Shown: positions 51,583-60,192 of the stretch, in pieces
Layout of the letters: every line of letters begins with the position of its first letter
Position numbering within the stretch: the first letter of the stretch is position 1
Origin: Massilia mucilaginosa
GTDB lineage: Bacteria; Pseudomonadota; Gammaproteobacteria; Burkholderiales; Burkholderiaceae_D
Assembly: GCF_011682145.1 (NCBI RefSeq)
Contig: NZ_WHJH01000012.1
Span: forward strand, 62,001-126,000
Reading direction: 5' to 3'
Length of the DNA stretch: 64,000 bases
Notes under the pieces: generated by a model
The model's input: only the letters and a program-made list of their open reading frames with translations
Told to the model about the DNA's origin: nothing
Database searches by the model: none
Program-made: the position numbers and the translations under genes

Positions 51583-53835
51583 TTACGCTTGCGCGCTGTT
51601 GATGAAGTTGACAATGTCGTCGACCGGATGTTCGGTCCAGCGCCGGTCGGTTGTATGCTTGGTGCTGGTGTTGCCCGGATGGACGGTGGCGACGTAGGAA
51701 CGGCATGCATCGTTGACGGCCAGCCGTTTCACGCCATTCCACAGGAAGGCCGTGTCTTCGCCCACCTGCATGTCCGGAAATGGCGATTTTTCCCAGCAGT
51801 CCCTGGTGTAGCACAGGGTGCCCCCGGCCACCCACGGGCGCACGCCGTCGTACACGTAGCGCCAGGCCCGCCCTTGCGCCGGGGCGTGGAAGTACACCTT
51901 GTCCAGGCCGCACACGTCGGCGCCGCTGCTCAGCAGGGTCTGTACCTGCGAGGCCAGCCAGTCCGGCCCCATCCAGTCATCGTCGTCCCAGTGGGCGATG
52001 ATGGAACCAAGCGCGATCATGCAGGCATGATTGCGCTTGGCCCCGATGCTGGCTTTGCGCGGCAGGCGCACATAGCTGATCGCGGGGTGCTCCGGCACCA
52101 GGTCGGCCACCGGATCGGCTCCGTCGTCGACGATGATGAGCTCCTTGTTGGGGTAGCCCTGGCGCAGAAAATGGCCGATCGCCGCCGGCACGAACTGGCG
52201 CCGCCCCGCCGTCGGCATGATGCACGAGACCATGGGCAGCGGCGCCGGCGCCGCTGCCAGCGCGCCGGCGTTGAGGTGCGCGGCGTAGAACGCGCTGTCG
52301 CCGTCCATGCAGGACGGATGCGCCACCTTCCGCCATTGGTCCGCCTCCAGATAGCTGCCCTCGTCGAAGCGCCAGGTGTTGGCGCGGTGGCGGATGTAGA
52401 CAAAGGCTTCGTGCGCGGGCACGCGGCACAGGCGCGCGCCGTGGCGCATGGCCGCCACCATCATGTCGGCGTCTTCGCGCAGCGAGGTGGCCGGGTAGCC
52501 GCCGGCCGACTCCCAGGCCGCGCGCGTGAACACCAGCGAGCCGCCGCACACGTTCTCGACGAACAGGCGCCGGTGCAGCGCGGCGCTGGCGTGCCAGCAC
52601 TGCCCCTGGTCGATCTGCAGGAATTGGGTGTCGCCCACGCCGCTGATCTCGGCCACGCCGGCGACAATCGGCCACACCTGCAGCGACAGGCGGGTGACGC
52701 CGTACCAGTCGTCGTCATCCCACTGGGCGATGATGGCGCCGGCCGCCGCCGCCGCCGCCGCGTTGCGCTTGGCGCCGATGCTGCTGCCGGCCGGCGTGCG
52801 CAGATAGCGGATGCGGCTGTCGGGCGCGTGCGCCGGCAAGTCCTCGTCGCGTTCGAACGCGATCACCAGTTCGCGCTGCGGGTAATCCTGGCGCAGGAAG
52901 TAGCCGATCGCCTGCGCCACGAAGCGCGCCCGCCCGCAGGTGGGCATGATGCAGCTCACCAGCGGCAGCCCCGGCGCATGGGCGGGCGCCGCAGCCGGCG
53001 CGGGCGGCAGCGCCACCCGCAGGGTCAGGCGCTGGGGCTGGGCGAAGTAGGCGCACTGCTCGCCCTTGCAGTGGGCGCTGTAGGCGGCGCCCGGCTGGTC
53101 GAGGCGGGCGCAGAAGCTGTCCTGATAGCGCTGGCGCGAGGCCGTGAAGGCGCGCTCGGCCTGCGCCGCCGGGGTGGCCGGGTGCGCGCCGCGTTCGGCG
53201 TACGCGGCGCCGACCCAGAGTGCCTTGAAACCGGCGCGGGCGGCGCGGATGTTGTAATCCATTTCCCAGCACGGACCGCTGCCGTAGCCTTCATCGGCGG
53301 CGCCGATGGCGATGACGACGTCGCGCCGCACCGCGTAGCAAAAGTCCGACAGGCTGTGCAGCGGTTCGAGGGTGCGCCAGCTGTCGCCGTAGCGCCGCGC
53401 CGCCGCTTCCGCCCCCAGCTCCAGCGCGTACGGCCCGGACGCCGGCTGCGGCGGCTGGGCCTGCTCGTTCCAGGCCCGGTCGGTCGATGGCCCGGCCAGT
53501 CCGTGGGCGGGATCGGCGTCCAGCGCGGCGCACAGGCGGCGCAGGCAGGACGGGCCGAGGCGCACCCCGTTTTCGAGGAACACGTAGCGCGCGCTGTCGT
53601 GCGCCGCGACCAGGCGGTTGAAGGCGGCCGCGCGCCCGGCGCCGTTGCCCACCCGGTGCGCCTTGAACGGGTAGCGCCCGGCCGCAAAGCTGTCGGCGTC
53701 GACCAGCAGCACCAGTTCGAGCGCCATGCCGGCATGCTCGATGATGCTGCGCACGCTCGCCTCGAGTGCCGCCGGGTCGCCGTCGACGTAGATGCCGAGC
53801 GTGACCTGTCGTCCATCCATCGACTGTGGGCCCAT
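51583..53835 (-). CDS. Three-module glycosyltransferase family 2 protein
   Basis: The protein has 750 residues from ATG 53835; an ATG 15 bases further in is possible. Module 1 (about 7-260) is a divergent GT2 fold (VTLGIYVDGDPAALEASVRS). Modules 2 (from about 290) and 3 (from about 530) are classic and alike: LVSCIMPTCGRARFV and MVSCIMPTAGRRQFV, then IIAQWDDDDWYG and IIAHWDDDDWMG, where the Asp run binds metal and donor. It probably adds two or more sugars. It lies 13 bp after the nitrilase-like gene and 15 bp before the GH25 gene, so its target may be a product of this run. Confidence 0.87.
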   Translation of the reverse strand: MGPQSMDGRQVTLGIYVDGDPAALEASVRSIIEHAGMALELVLLVDADSFAAGRYPFKAHRVGNGAGRAAAFNRLVAAHDSARYVFLENGVRLGPSCLRRLCAALDADPAHGLAGPSTDRAWNEQAQPPQPASGPYALELGAEAAARRYGDSWRTLEPLHSLSDFCYAVRRDVVIAIGAADEGYGSGPCWEMDYNIRAARAGFKALWVGAAYAERGAHPATPAAQAERAFTASRQRYQDSFCARLDQPGAAYSAHCKGEQCAYFAQPQRLTLRVALPPAPAAAPAHAPGLPLVSCIMPTCGRARFVAQAIGYFLRQDYPQRELVIAFERDEDLPAHAPDSRIRYLRTPAGSSIGAKRNAAAAAAAGAIIAQWDDDDWYGVTRLSLQVWPIVAGVAEISGVGDTQFLQIDQGQCWHASAALHRRLFVENVCGGSLVFTRAAWESAGGYPATSLREDADMMVAAMRHGARLCRVPAHEAFVYIRHRANTWRFDEGSYLEADQWRKVAHPSCMDGDSAFYAAHLNAGALAAAPAPLPMVSCIMPTAGRRQFVPAAIGHFLRQGYPNKELIIVDDGADPVADLVPEHPAISYVRLPRKASIGAKRNHACMIALGSIIAHWDDDDWMGPDWLASQVQTLLSSGADVCGLDKVYFHAPAQGRAWRYVYDGVRPWVAGGTLCYTRDCWEKSPFPDMQVGEDTAFLWNGVKRLAVNDACRSYVATVHPGNTSTKHTTDRRWTEHPVDDIVNFINSAQA

Positions 53836-53848
53836 GATCGCTCCCGGC

Positions 53849-55165
53849 TTACCAGATGGTCGCCGGCGCGGGGCCGGTGATATCGGTACTGAACAGGAAG
53901 GCCGCGCCGTCGAACGCGAAACCCGGCACCTGAATCTGTCCCTGCAGCGATTTCTGGTAGCCCATGGAACCGAGGCCATTGTCGAAATCGATGGCGACCG
54001 CTTGCCCGCCGGCGTCGGTGCTGGTGAAAATGAGCGGCATGACGTAGTTCAGGCCCATGAAATCGAGATTGTTGCAGACGATCTGGCACAGTGTGTTGCG
54101 GTACGCGCCCTGCGCGTCGTACACCACCGAAAAATTGAAGGTGTACGTGGGCGCCGCCGGACTGGCCGCCAGCGGACTGACCAACGCCGGCCAGGACAAT
54201 GCCACCACCTGGCCGCCAACTGTGGCCGCAGGCGGAAACGGCGCGCCGGCAAACACGTTCACGCTACCGGGGCCGGCTGCGAACAGCTGCGTCACCGGCA
54301 CCTCGCGCGGCGGCGAGCCGCCCAGGTCGATTGGCGTGTCCGCCATCGCGTAGGTACCGGCCAAGGCCAGCGGCGGCGTGGCGCCGGCCGCGCCGACACT
54401 GAAGGCGGCGGCGCTGGCGGCGCCGCCGTCGCAGGCGAACACATAGCCCTGGAACCCGGCCGCGACATTCTGCGGCAGGACCGAGGGGCCGGACAGCAGC
54501 ACCAGTTGCACCTGGATGGCGCTTGCCGCCGGTGCGATCGGGGCGCGCAGGATGCTGGCGCCGGTGAGCCGGTCGCGCAGGTCGAGGCCCCAGGTCAGGC
54601 CCGCCAGCGTGAAGACGCCGGCGCCGTCGCACAGCACGCTCGCCCCCGGCGCATCCTGGCCGCCGCCGCCGGCCTGTCCGATCAACACCCCGCCGCTGGC
54701 GGCGGAAAGATTCACCAGATTGACGCCCGAGGCGAATTGCGCCAGCACCGTGCCGGCCAGGAGCTGGCAGCGGTTGGCCGAGCCGCCCTGCTGCACCAGG
54801 CAGAACTGATAGGAGCGCGGAGCGCTCGGATCCGGCTGGTAGGCAATGCTGCCGAACACGAACACCCAATCGGCCCAGGCATCGTCCGCCACCATCTTCT
54901 GCAAGGCGTTAATCGCGTTCTGCACATCGGCCAGGGTGTACGGCGTGGCCGCCCCGCCGAAGAAGCCGGCGGGCGCCATGAATACCTTGAGCACGGTCCC
55001 GGCGCCATCGGAGGTGTCCAGCGCCGGCGCGGCGCTGGCGCTGCGGATGGCGTTCATCATCAGCTGGCAGCGCGCGGCGATGTCGTCGGCCGCTAGCGGC
55101 AAACCCGGCGCCTCGCTCAAGCTTGCAAGCGCGTAGGCGATGTAATCGATTTTCTGGTAGCTCAT
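53849..55165 (-). CDS. Nitrilase-like protein lacking catalytic residues
   Basis: The protein has 438 residues. The segment TVLKVFMAPAGFFGG, then DDAWADWVFVFGSIAY, resembles the part of nitrilase-superfamily proteins that reads PEFFFRG and WLFVFGT, but the catalytic Glu is replaced by Ala-Gly. The expected cysteine region reads TWGLDLRDRL, without Cys. I therefore call it a probable non-catalytic relative, with moderate confidence. The C-terminal 150 residues are beta-rich with no assignment. It lies 31 bp after the tail-collar gene and 13 bp before the glycosyltransferase gene. Confidence 0.6.
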   Translation of the reverse strand: MSYQKIDYIAYALASLSEAPGLPLAADDIAARCQLMMNAIRSASAAPALDTSDGAGTVLKVFMAPAGFFGGAATPYTLADVQNAINALQKMVADDAWADWVFVFGSIAYQPDPSAPRSYQFCLVQQGGSANRCQLLAGTVLAQFASGVNLVNLSAASGGVLIGQAGGGGQDAPGASVLCDGAGVFTLAGLTWGLDLRDRLTGASILRAPIAPAASAIQVQLVLLSGPSVLPQNVAAGFQGYVFACDGGAASAAAFSVGAAGATPPLALAGTYAMADTPIDLGGSPPREVPVTQLFAAGPGSVNVFAGAPFPPAATVGGQVVALSWPALVSPLAASPAAPTYTFNFSVVYDAQGAYRNTLCQIVCNNLDFMGLNYVMPLIFTSTDAGGQAVAIDFDNGLGSMGYQKSLQGQIQVPGFAFDGAAFLFSTDITGPAPATIW

Positions 55166-55196
55166 TGCTTCTCTCCGGTTGGTGGCGCGCGGCCGC

Positions 55197-55862
55197 TCAG
55201 CGCGTGCGTAGCGGCCAGTTGGTAAATTTGATCAGGTAGTTCACATACACGTTCTTGGGCCGCGACTCGCCCGCGCTGCCGCCGGTCGCCGGGGTCAGCG
55301 GCGTACCCGCGCTGTCGACCGGTGCGCTGCTGGTCTGCGGCGCGGTCCCCTTGGCGGCCGCCTGGCCGCTCCCGGTCGTCACGCCCTCCACCGTCCCGGT
55401 ATCGTACTGGTGATAATGGGCCAGCACGGCGTCGCGCTGGACCGAGCCGACCTCGCCGGGGCTGCTTGCGCCGGCGGGCGGTATGCGCGCGGCCAGGTCG
55501 GGGTCGCGCCCGCTGCCGCCATCGCTGCCGCGCAGGAAGTAGCCTCGGTAGTCCGGCAAATGGAAGTAGCCGCCGCTGCCGCCGTACAGGGTGCCGAGCG
55601 CAAGGAACAGTTCCGGATAGGCGCCGCTGGCCAGGGCGCGCCCGTCGCACAGCAGCCAGCCGAGCGCCTCGACCTGGATGCCGCCGCCCGGGCTGGCGGG
55701 CGGCGAGTCGGGCGGGCTGGCGCCGCCGGGCAGCGGCGCCGCCACCGCGCCGGCAAAGGCGATCACGCTGCCGACCGGCGCCTCGCCGCGCGGGTGATGA
55801 GGGTGGCGCTCGGTGGCGCCCAAGCCGAAGGGCGCGCCGACATGGCGCTGGTGCGCGATCAT
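55197..55862 (-). CDS. Phage tail-collar domain protein
   Basis: The protein has 221 residues from the ATG at 55862, which overlaps the upstream stop (ATGA). A Gly/Pro-rich stretch precedes the tail-collar domain: LGWLLCDGRALASGAYPELF, LGTLYGGSGGYFHLPDYRGY and FLRGSDGGSGRDPD. The end (NVYVNYLIKFTN) is also typical. Such domains are found at the tips of phage tail fibres and in secreted microcystin-dependent-protein-like proteins. No other tail gene (sheath, tube, baseplate) is in the window, so this is not a prophage tail. Confidence 0.88.
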   Translation of the reverse strand: MIAHQRHVGAPFGLGATERHPHHPRGEAPVGSVIAFAGAVAAPLPGGASPPDSPPASPGGGIQVEALGWLLCDGRALASGAYPELFLALGTLYGGSGGYFHLPDYRGYFLRGSDGGSGRDPDLAARIPPAGASSPGEVGSVQRDAVLAHYHQYDTGTVEGVTTGSGQAAAKGTAPQTSSAPVDSAGTPLTPATGGSAGESRPKNVYVNYLIKFTNWPLRTR

Positions 55863-58696
55863 GGCGTGCTCCATGCGGCGACGGCGCCGTCGATGACCTG
55901 CATGGCGGTCGGCACCACCAGTTCCCAAGGACGGCCGACCGGGCGCGGCGCGGCGTGCGCGTGCGCTTCGGCGCTCTTCAGATCGTTGATCAATGCAATA
56001 TCGGCGCTGCTGGCCGGGGCCAGCCGGTTGTCGCCATCCCACAGCGCGCCGCTCGACAGGAAATACAGCAGGGCCATCACGCGCCCCGGGCGCACCGGCA
56101 GCATCACCATGGCGCTGTCGGCTTCGATGAACGGACTGAGGGCGTCGCCGGCCGGGGCCAGGCCGGCGCGCGCCGCCGCCCCCGCCGCCGGGCGCGTGTG
56201 GAAGCGCCAGGTCATCTCGTCCCACTCGAACAGCTCGTCGAAAAATTGCAGGTAGTGCGCTTCGTTCACGCTGAACACGGACGGCCGTCCGCACGGCTTC
56301 TCGCTGCCGGCCAGGGCGGCGTAGCGTTCGAACAGCAGGCCGATGCAGCCGCGCCGGAGCTGCTTGCGCTCGACCAGGCGCTCGGCCTGCGGCGCGCGCG
56401 TGTCGGCGCGGGCGCCCGCGCCGCCCGCCAGCTCGTCGAAGCGGCTCACCTGGCGCCGATAGCCGGCCAGCAGCGCGGCATAGGTCTGGATGCGCCAGCC
56501 GTCGAGCAGCGCCGCGCCGGGATAGCACTCGATGACCACATTGACCAGCACCTCCATGGCGCTGCAGGGCGGCGAACCGAGCGGCGCGCTGCCGACCGCC
56601 AGCGCGATCGCATCGCTTTCGCCGAACACGCGCCCCTGGTCCGGCGGGTCGCCCGCGCGGAACACCTCGCGCCCCACCAGCACCGGCGGCGCCGGCGCGC
56701 CGGGGGCCACATTCACATGGGCGGCGGCCGCGCAGTACCCCGGGGCCAGCGCGACCAGCCGCTCCTGCCCCCCGCGCAGCGAGGCCGAGACCAGCACCGG
56801 GCTGGCCGGCGGCGGCGAAATCTCGGTCACCTCGTACAGCGCGGCCAGGCGCGCGTAATTGCCCGGATTCACATCGGCAAACGAGGCAATCCCGTTGTCG
56901 TCCAGGCTGAGCGGCACGCCGGCGCGCGTACCGGTGCGCCCCTGCTGTTCGAGCAGGTAGGCGGCGGCCGGGTCGCGCAGCATGAATTCGACCATCAGTC
57001 GGGTGCCGTAATGCACCACGCGCGCCTCGAACACCTTGTTCAGCCAGCGGTACACGCCGACCACGCTGGCACTGCCGGCGCTGTTGTCGATGGTGCTGCC
57101 GACCCGCTCTTCGGTTTCGTTGAGCATGCTGCTCGAACGGCTCTGCCCGACCTTGCGCGCGATGCGCCCGACGCTGCGTTCGAGGATGGCGCGCGCAAAG
57201 CGGGTCACATCGTCGATGCCCCGGTTGGGGCCCTGTTGCGTCGATTCGGTCCAGCTGCCGCTGAGAGTGGCGTCGGCCGGCGGGCCATAGGTGGTCTGGA
57301 AATTATCGTACTGGTTGGTCAGCGTCTTTTCCGCGATGGCATGCCGGGTTTCTTCCAGCAGCGCGTCGCGGCCGTCGCTCGCTTCGTTGTCCAGGCTGTC
57401 GCTCCGTTCGCTGTCGTGCGACTGATGCTCGAGCTGGCGCTGCATGCGGCGGCGCGTGACTTCCTTGCGCTCGCCGCGCATCACGTTTTCGATATGCGCA
57501 ATCTCGCCCGGTTCATGGCGCAGCAGGCGCTGGCGCACCATTTGCAGGTCGCCGATCGCATACGGCGCGATCCAGCCGTTGTCGGGCACGGCCGCCGGCG
57601 GCGAGCTCTCGGCCGGCGGCAGGGGAAACACCGGGTCCGGCAAGACCACGGTGGCGGCCATCAGGGCGCGCAGGGTGGCGCTGGCGGGCATCGCTGGCTG
57701 GGCGAAGGCCTGGCCGAGCAGGTGCGCGCCCACCAGCAGGCCGTGCAACTGGTCCAGCAGCGCGCGCCGGTAGCCGAGAATGATGACCAGCGCGAAGTAA
57801 CTGAGCCAGACCCGGTCGAGGAAAGCGCTGGCCTGCGCACCCGACAACAGGGCGCGCATGGCGGCCGGCGTGGCCACGCCAAAGCGCCGCAGCAGCGCCG
57901 CCTGCAGCGCGGCCGGATCGCGCGCCAGGGCCGCCGCCAGGCCGGCCACCTGCGACAGCGGCAGCGGCTCCTGCGCGGCGCTGGCGACGAACTGGCCGGC
58001 GTAGGGAGCGGCGCCGTCGATGAAGGCCAGCGCCGCGTCCTGCATGGCGACGCGTCCGCGCGCGCGCAGGCGGCACAGGTCGTCGTAGAAGGTACTCGGC
58101 GGCGGGCTGCCGTAGGCCGCTTCGGCATACCGGACGAAGCCGCGCGCCAGGTCGGCCGCGTCGATCGACGGCCACTTGCGCACGTACATATAGGGAAACA
58201 GCTCGCCGCTGACGCCATCGACCCGGGCCGGATACGGATGCTCGGGATCGGGTTCGGGTTCGGGCTCGGGCTCGGGATAGGGTTCGGGTTCGGGCGGCCA
58301 GGGCCATGGCTCGGGTGGCGGAAGCGGCGCCGGCCCCGGCGGGCCTTCTTGCGGCACCAGGCCGATGAAGCCTTCGTAGTGCTGTTCGAGCGGCGCGCCG
58401 ACATGGCCATAGTACAGATCGGCGAACACGCCGGCATGCGGGACGCCGTCGATATGCACCCCGGCATACGCCTTGAGCGTGCCGCGCGCATGGCAGCCGC
58501 CGCCCTTGAGCGAGGCGAACTGCAGCGCCGACGCGTCCGGGGCGCTGCGCACCCGCACCGTCACCAGGTCCTCGCGCGCGCCCGCGACGAAGACGCAGAC
58601 CGTGGGCATGAGCAGGCCATCGCCGGGCGTGAACGCGGCCTCGAACACCAGCGCGCCGTCCAGCACCGTCCAGCATGTGGTCACTTGCGTTGCCAT
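55859..58696 (-). CDS. Large unknown protein (945 residues) with PE-rich linker
   Basis: I do not recognise the family. An N-terminal beta-rich part (TCWTVLDGALVFEAAFTPGD) is joined by a Pro-Glu linker at about 120-155 (PEPEPEPEP) to a helical region. The region near 385-435 (YAIGDLQMVRQRLLRHEPGE then IAHIENVMRGERKEVTRRRM) looks well conserved in character, and a charged coiled coil follows. The remainder mixes alpha and beta. There is no signal peptide or membrane helix. Its stop overlaps the start of the tail-collar gene, so the two products are made together. A structural or scaffold role is inference. Confidence 0.75.
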   Translation of the reverse strand: MATQVTTCWTVLDGALVFEAAFTPGDGLLMPTVCVFVAGAREDLVTVRVRSAPDASALQFASLKGGGCHARGTLKAYAGVHIDGVPHAGVFADLYYGHVGAPLEQHYEGFIGLVPQEGPPGPAPLPPPEPWPWPPEPEPYPEPEPEPEPDPEHPYPARVDGVSGELFPYMYVRKWPSIDAADLARGFVRYAEAAYGSPPPSTFYDDLCRLRARGRVAMQDAALAFIDGAAPYAGQFVASAAQEPLPLSQVAGLAAALARDPAALQAALLRRFGVATPAAMRALLSGAQASAFLDRVWLSYFALVIILGYRRALLDQLHGLLVGAHLLGQAFAQPAMPASATLRALMAATVVLPDPVFPLPPAESSPPAAVPDNGWIAPYAIGDLQMVRQRLLRHEPGEIAHIENVMRGERKEVTRRRMQRQLEHQSHDSERSDSLDNEASDGRDALLEETRHAIAEKTLTNQYDNFQTTYGPPADATLSGSWTESTQQGPNRGIDDVTRFARAILERSVGRIARKVGQSRSSSMLNETEERVGSTIDNSAGSASVVGVYRWLNKVFEARVVHYGTRLMVEFMLRDPAAAYLLEQQGRTGTRAGVPLSLDDNGIASFADVNPGNYARLAALYEVTEISPPPASPVLVSASLRGGQERLVALAPGYCAAAAHVNVAPGAPAPPVLVGREVFRAGDPPDQGRVFGESDAIALAVGSAPLGSPPCSAMEVLVNVVIECYPGAALLDGWRIQTYAALLAGYRRQVSRFDELAGGAGARADTRAPQAERLVERKQLRRGCIGLLFERYAALAGSEKPCGRPSVFSVNEAHYLQFFDELFEWDEMTWRFHTRPAAGAAARAGLAPAGDALSPFIEADSAMVMLPVRPGRVMALLYFLSSGALWDGDNRLAPASSADIALINDLKSAEAHAHAAPRPVGRPWELVVPTAMQVIDGAVAAWSTP
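58225..58325. repeat. Codon repeat encoding the Pro-Glu linker
   Basis: On the minus strand GAG/GAA-CCG/CCC codons alternate, giving PEPEPYPEPEPEPEPDPE. The plus strand reads as GGTTCGGGCTCGGG units of about 6 bp. Length variation would be in frame. Confidence 0.7.
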
Positions 58697-58760
58697 GGAA
58701 TGCGTCTCGCAAAAAGAAGGGAAGCGGAACGCCGCGGTCGTGACCGCGGCGCCGTACCGC

Positions 58761-59378
58761 TTAGGCCATCTGCACGTTGGTCAGCGTGAAGGTCAGCGGG
58801 GTCGACGAGGCGCCAGGTCCGCCGCCGCGCATGACGATGTCGGCACTTTTCACGCCGAGCAGCGACAGTTCCGTGTTCACGTCCGAGATGACGGCCGAGT
58901 TCATCACCGCGCCTTGCACGATTTGCGAGACGGCGCCGATCCAGATGGTCGGCTTGAACTGGAACACGGCCTTTTGGCCGGGCGCGACCGATGTCTTCAT
59001 GGCCAACACCTTGCCGGCCTTCATGATGTTGGCGTTGATCGCGCCTTGGCCCAGGGCGTTGCGAACATGCACTTCGTTCATGCTCGGGCCGGCGCCGGCA
59101 CTGGTCAGTCCGTTGCCCGATCCGCCTCTCGCGTAGTCGTAGATCTGGCCATTCTCGGCCAACAGTTCCGGTGAATAATTGCCGTCGCTATCGCTGGCCT
59201 TCACCGACATTTCCATCGGAAAGGTAAACGGATGGTTTTCGCCGATGCCGCAGTTTTTGATGACCTGCCAGGCCACGGCGATTTCGTCGAAGCCGGTCGC
59301 GACGTTCTTTTGAAAGATCACGATCTGTGCGTCGTCCTGCTCGTTCGACAAATTGATGAAATTGAGTGCGATATCCAT
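58761..59378 (-). CDS. Unknown small beta-rich protein, paralogue of the next gene upstream
   Basis: The protein has 205 residues from ATG 59378, behind AGAAGGAG. It begins MDIALNFINLSNEQDDAQIV and contains WQVIKNCGIGENHPFTF. The protein at 59442-60038 has the same order (VLVFQQ, AWKVIRRCAPGHTHPFTF, DEFGNFTP), so they are paralogues. No signal peptide is seen. Alternating hydrophobic patterns suggest a beta-sandwich. It lies 64 bp upstream of the 945-residue protein gene. Function unknown; the strong ribosome-binding site suggests a high copy number. Confidence 0.78.
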   Translation of the reverse strand: MDIALNFINLSNEQDDAQIVIFQKNVATGFDEIAVAWQVIKNCGIGENHPFTFPMEMSVKASDSDGNYSPELLAENGQIYDYARGGSGNGLTSAGAGPSMNEVHVRNALGQGAINANIMKAGKVLAMKTSVAPGQKAVFQFKPTIWIGAVSQIVQGAVMNSAVISDVNTELSLLGVKSADIVMRGGGPGASSTPLTFTLTNVQMA

Positions 59379-59441
59379 GATGACTCCTTCTGTGGTTGAA
59401 AAAAAATCGGCGCCGAATTGCGCCACCTGCAAAAAACCTGC

Positions 59442-60038
59442 TCAAGGCCGAGCGGCCTCGTCAAACTCGAATGCGAATGCTTCCGGCCCGCCGCCGCGCA
59501 GGGCGACGCGCACGCTCGACAGGCGCGCCAGCGGCAGCGGGGTGAGCGCGGACACCTGCGCCGCCGCGCCGAGCGGTTCGCCCTGGCGCGCGCCGGCGGC
59601 GACGCCGAACCAGAGCACCGGCGCCAGCCGCAAGAGCGCCGTCAGTCCGGGCGCCAGCGCGCAGCGGCGCGCCAGCAGGTGGGCGTCGCGGTACACGCAG
59701 ACATCGAGCGCGCCGCGCGCCAGTTCGTTGCGCACCACGATCTCGCCGGGGGCGGCGTCGGCGCGGCGCACCAGTTCGCGGCCGCGCGCCAGCGGGCGCA
59801 GCGCGAAGTGGGCGCCGCAGCCGGCCTGCAAACGCGGCGTGAAGTTGCCGAACTCGTCGCCCAGGCACACCTCGAGCGTGGGCGAAAAGGTAAAAGGATG
59901 GGTATGGCCGGGGGCGCAGCGGCGGATGACTTTCCAGGCGATCGCCCGCTCGGGGCGGGCGCCCTCGGCCTGCTGGAACACCAGCACGTCGGGAGCGGGG
60001 AAGCCGCCCGCGCGGTTGATGTACACAAAATCGATCAT
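59442..60038 (-). CDS. Unknown small beta-rich protein, paralogue of the gene at 58761
   Basis: The protein has 198 residues from ATG 60038 (MIDFVYINRAGGFPAPDVLV), with GGGGAGG-like purines ahead. It shares the PFTF block and the closing pattern (VRVALRGGGPEAFAFEFDE against IVMRGGGPGASSTPLTF) with its neighbour, but it is richer in Arg and Ala. It is the first gene after the 154-bp region with the palindrome and direct repeats. It has no signal peptide. Function unknown. Confidence 0.75.
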   Translation of the reverse strand: MIDFVYINRAGGFPAPDVLVFQQAEGARPERAIAWKVIRRCAPGHTHPFTFSPTLEVCLGDEFGNFTPRLQAGCGAHFALRPLARGRELVRRADAAPGEIVVRNELARGALDVCVYRDAHLLARRCALAPGLTALLRLAPVLWFGVAAGARQGEPLGAAAQVSALTPLPLARLSSVRVALRGGGPEAFAFEFDEAARP

Positions 60039-60068
60039 CGCTGCCCTCCCCTTTGCCGTCGTTCGAGA

Positions 60069-60092
60069 TTGCCGGCAGTGCTGAACCGGCAA
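60069..60092. promoter_or_regulatory. Hairpin in the leader of the 59442 gene
   Basis: TTGCCGG (60069-60075) and CCGGCAA (60086-60092) form a 7-bp perfect stem with a 10-base loop, 31 bp before the start of the gene. It could act as an attenuator or stabilise the mRNA. No T tract. Confidence 0.35.
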
Positions 60093-60117
60093 CTCAAAGA
60101 TAAGGCAATTGGCGCAG

Positions 60118-60163
60118 GTAATCGATTACGCCCGATTACACCGCCTTACACCGCCTTACACGG
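60118..60163. promoter_or_regulatory. Palindrome plus three 10-bp direct repeats, probable regulator site
   Basis: GTAATCGATTAC at 60118-60129 is a perfect 12-bp palindrome. It is followed by three 10-bp units at 60134, 60144 and 60154 (GATTACACCG, CCTTACACCG, CCTTACACGG). They lie between the YcaO gene and the paralogue genes, in the only gap over 100 bp inside this minus-strand run. Direct repeats one helical turn apart are typical of activator binding sites. Confidence 0.5.
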
Positions 60164-60192
60164 CCATGCACGGCGCAGCGGCGCAGCGGGCG

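Noticed and set aside
55197..58696. Prophage or R-type tailocin
   Set aside because: Only a collar domain is phage-like; there is no sheath, tube, baseplate, terminase, portal or integrase in the window.
55322..58789. Long plus-strand open frame (1155 codons) across the tail-collar and 945-residue genes
   Set aside because: Low-complexity R/A/G/H product; the minus strand has coupled starts and the collar domain.
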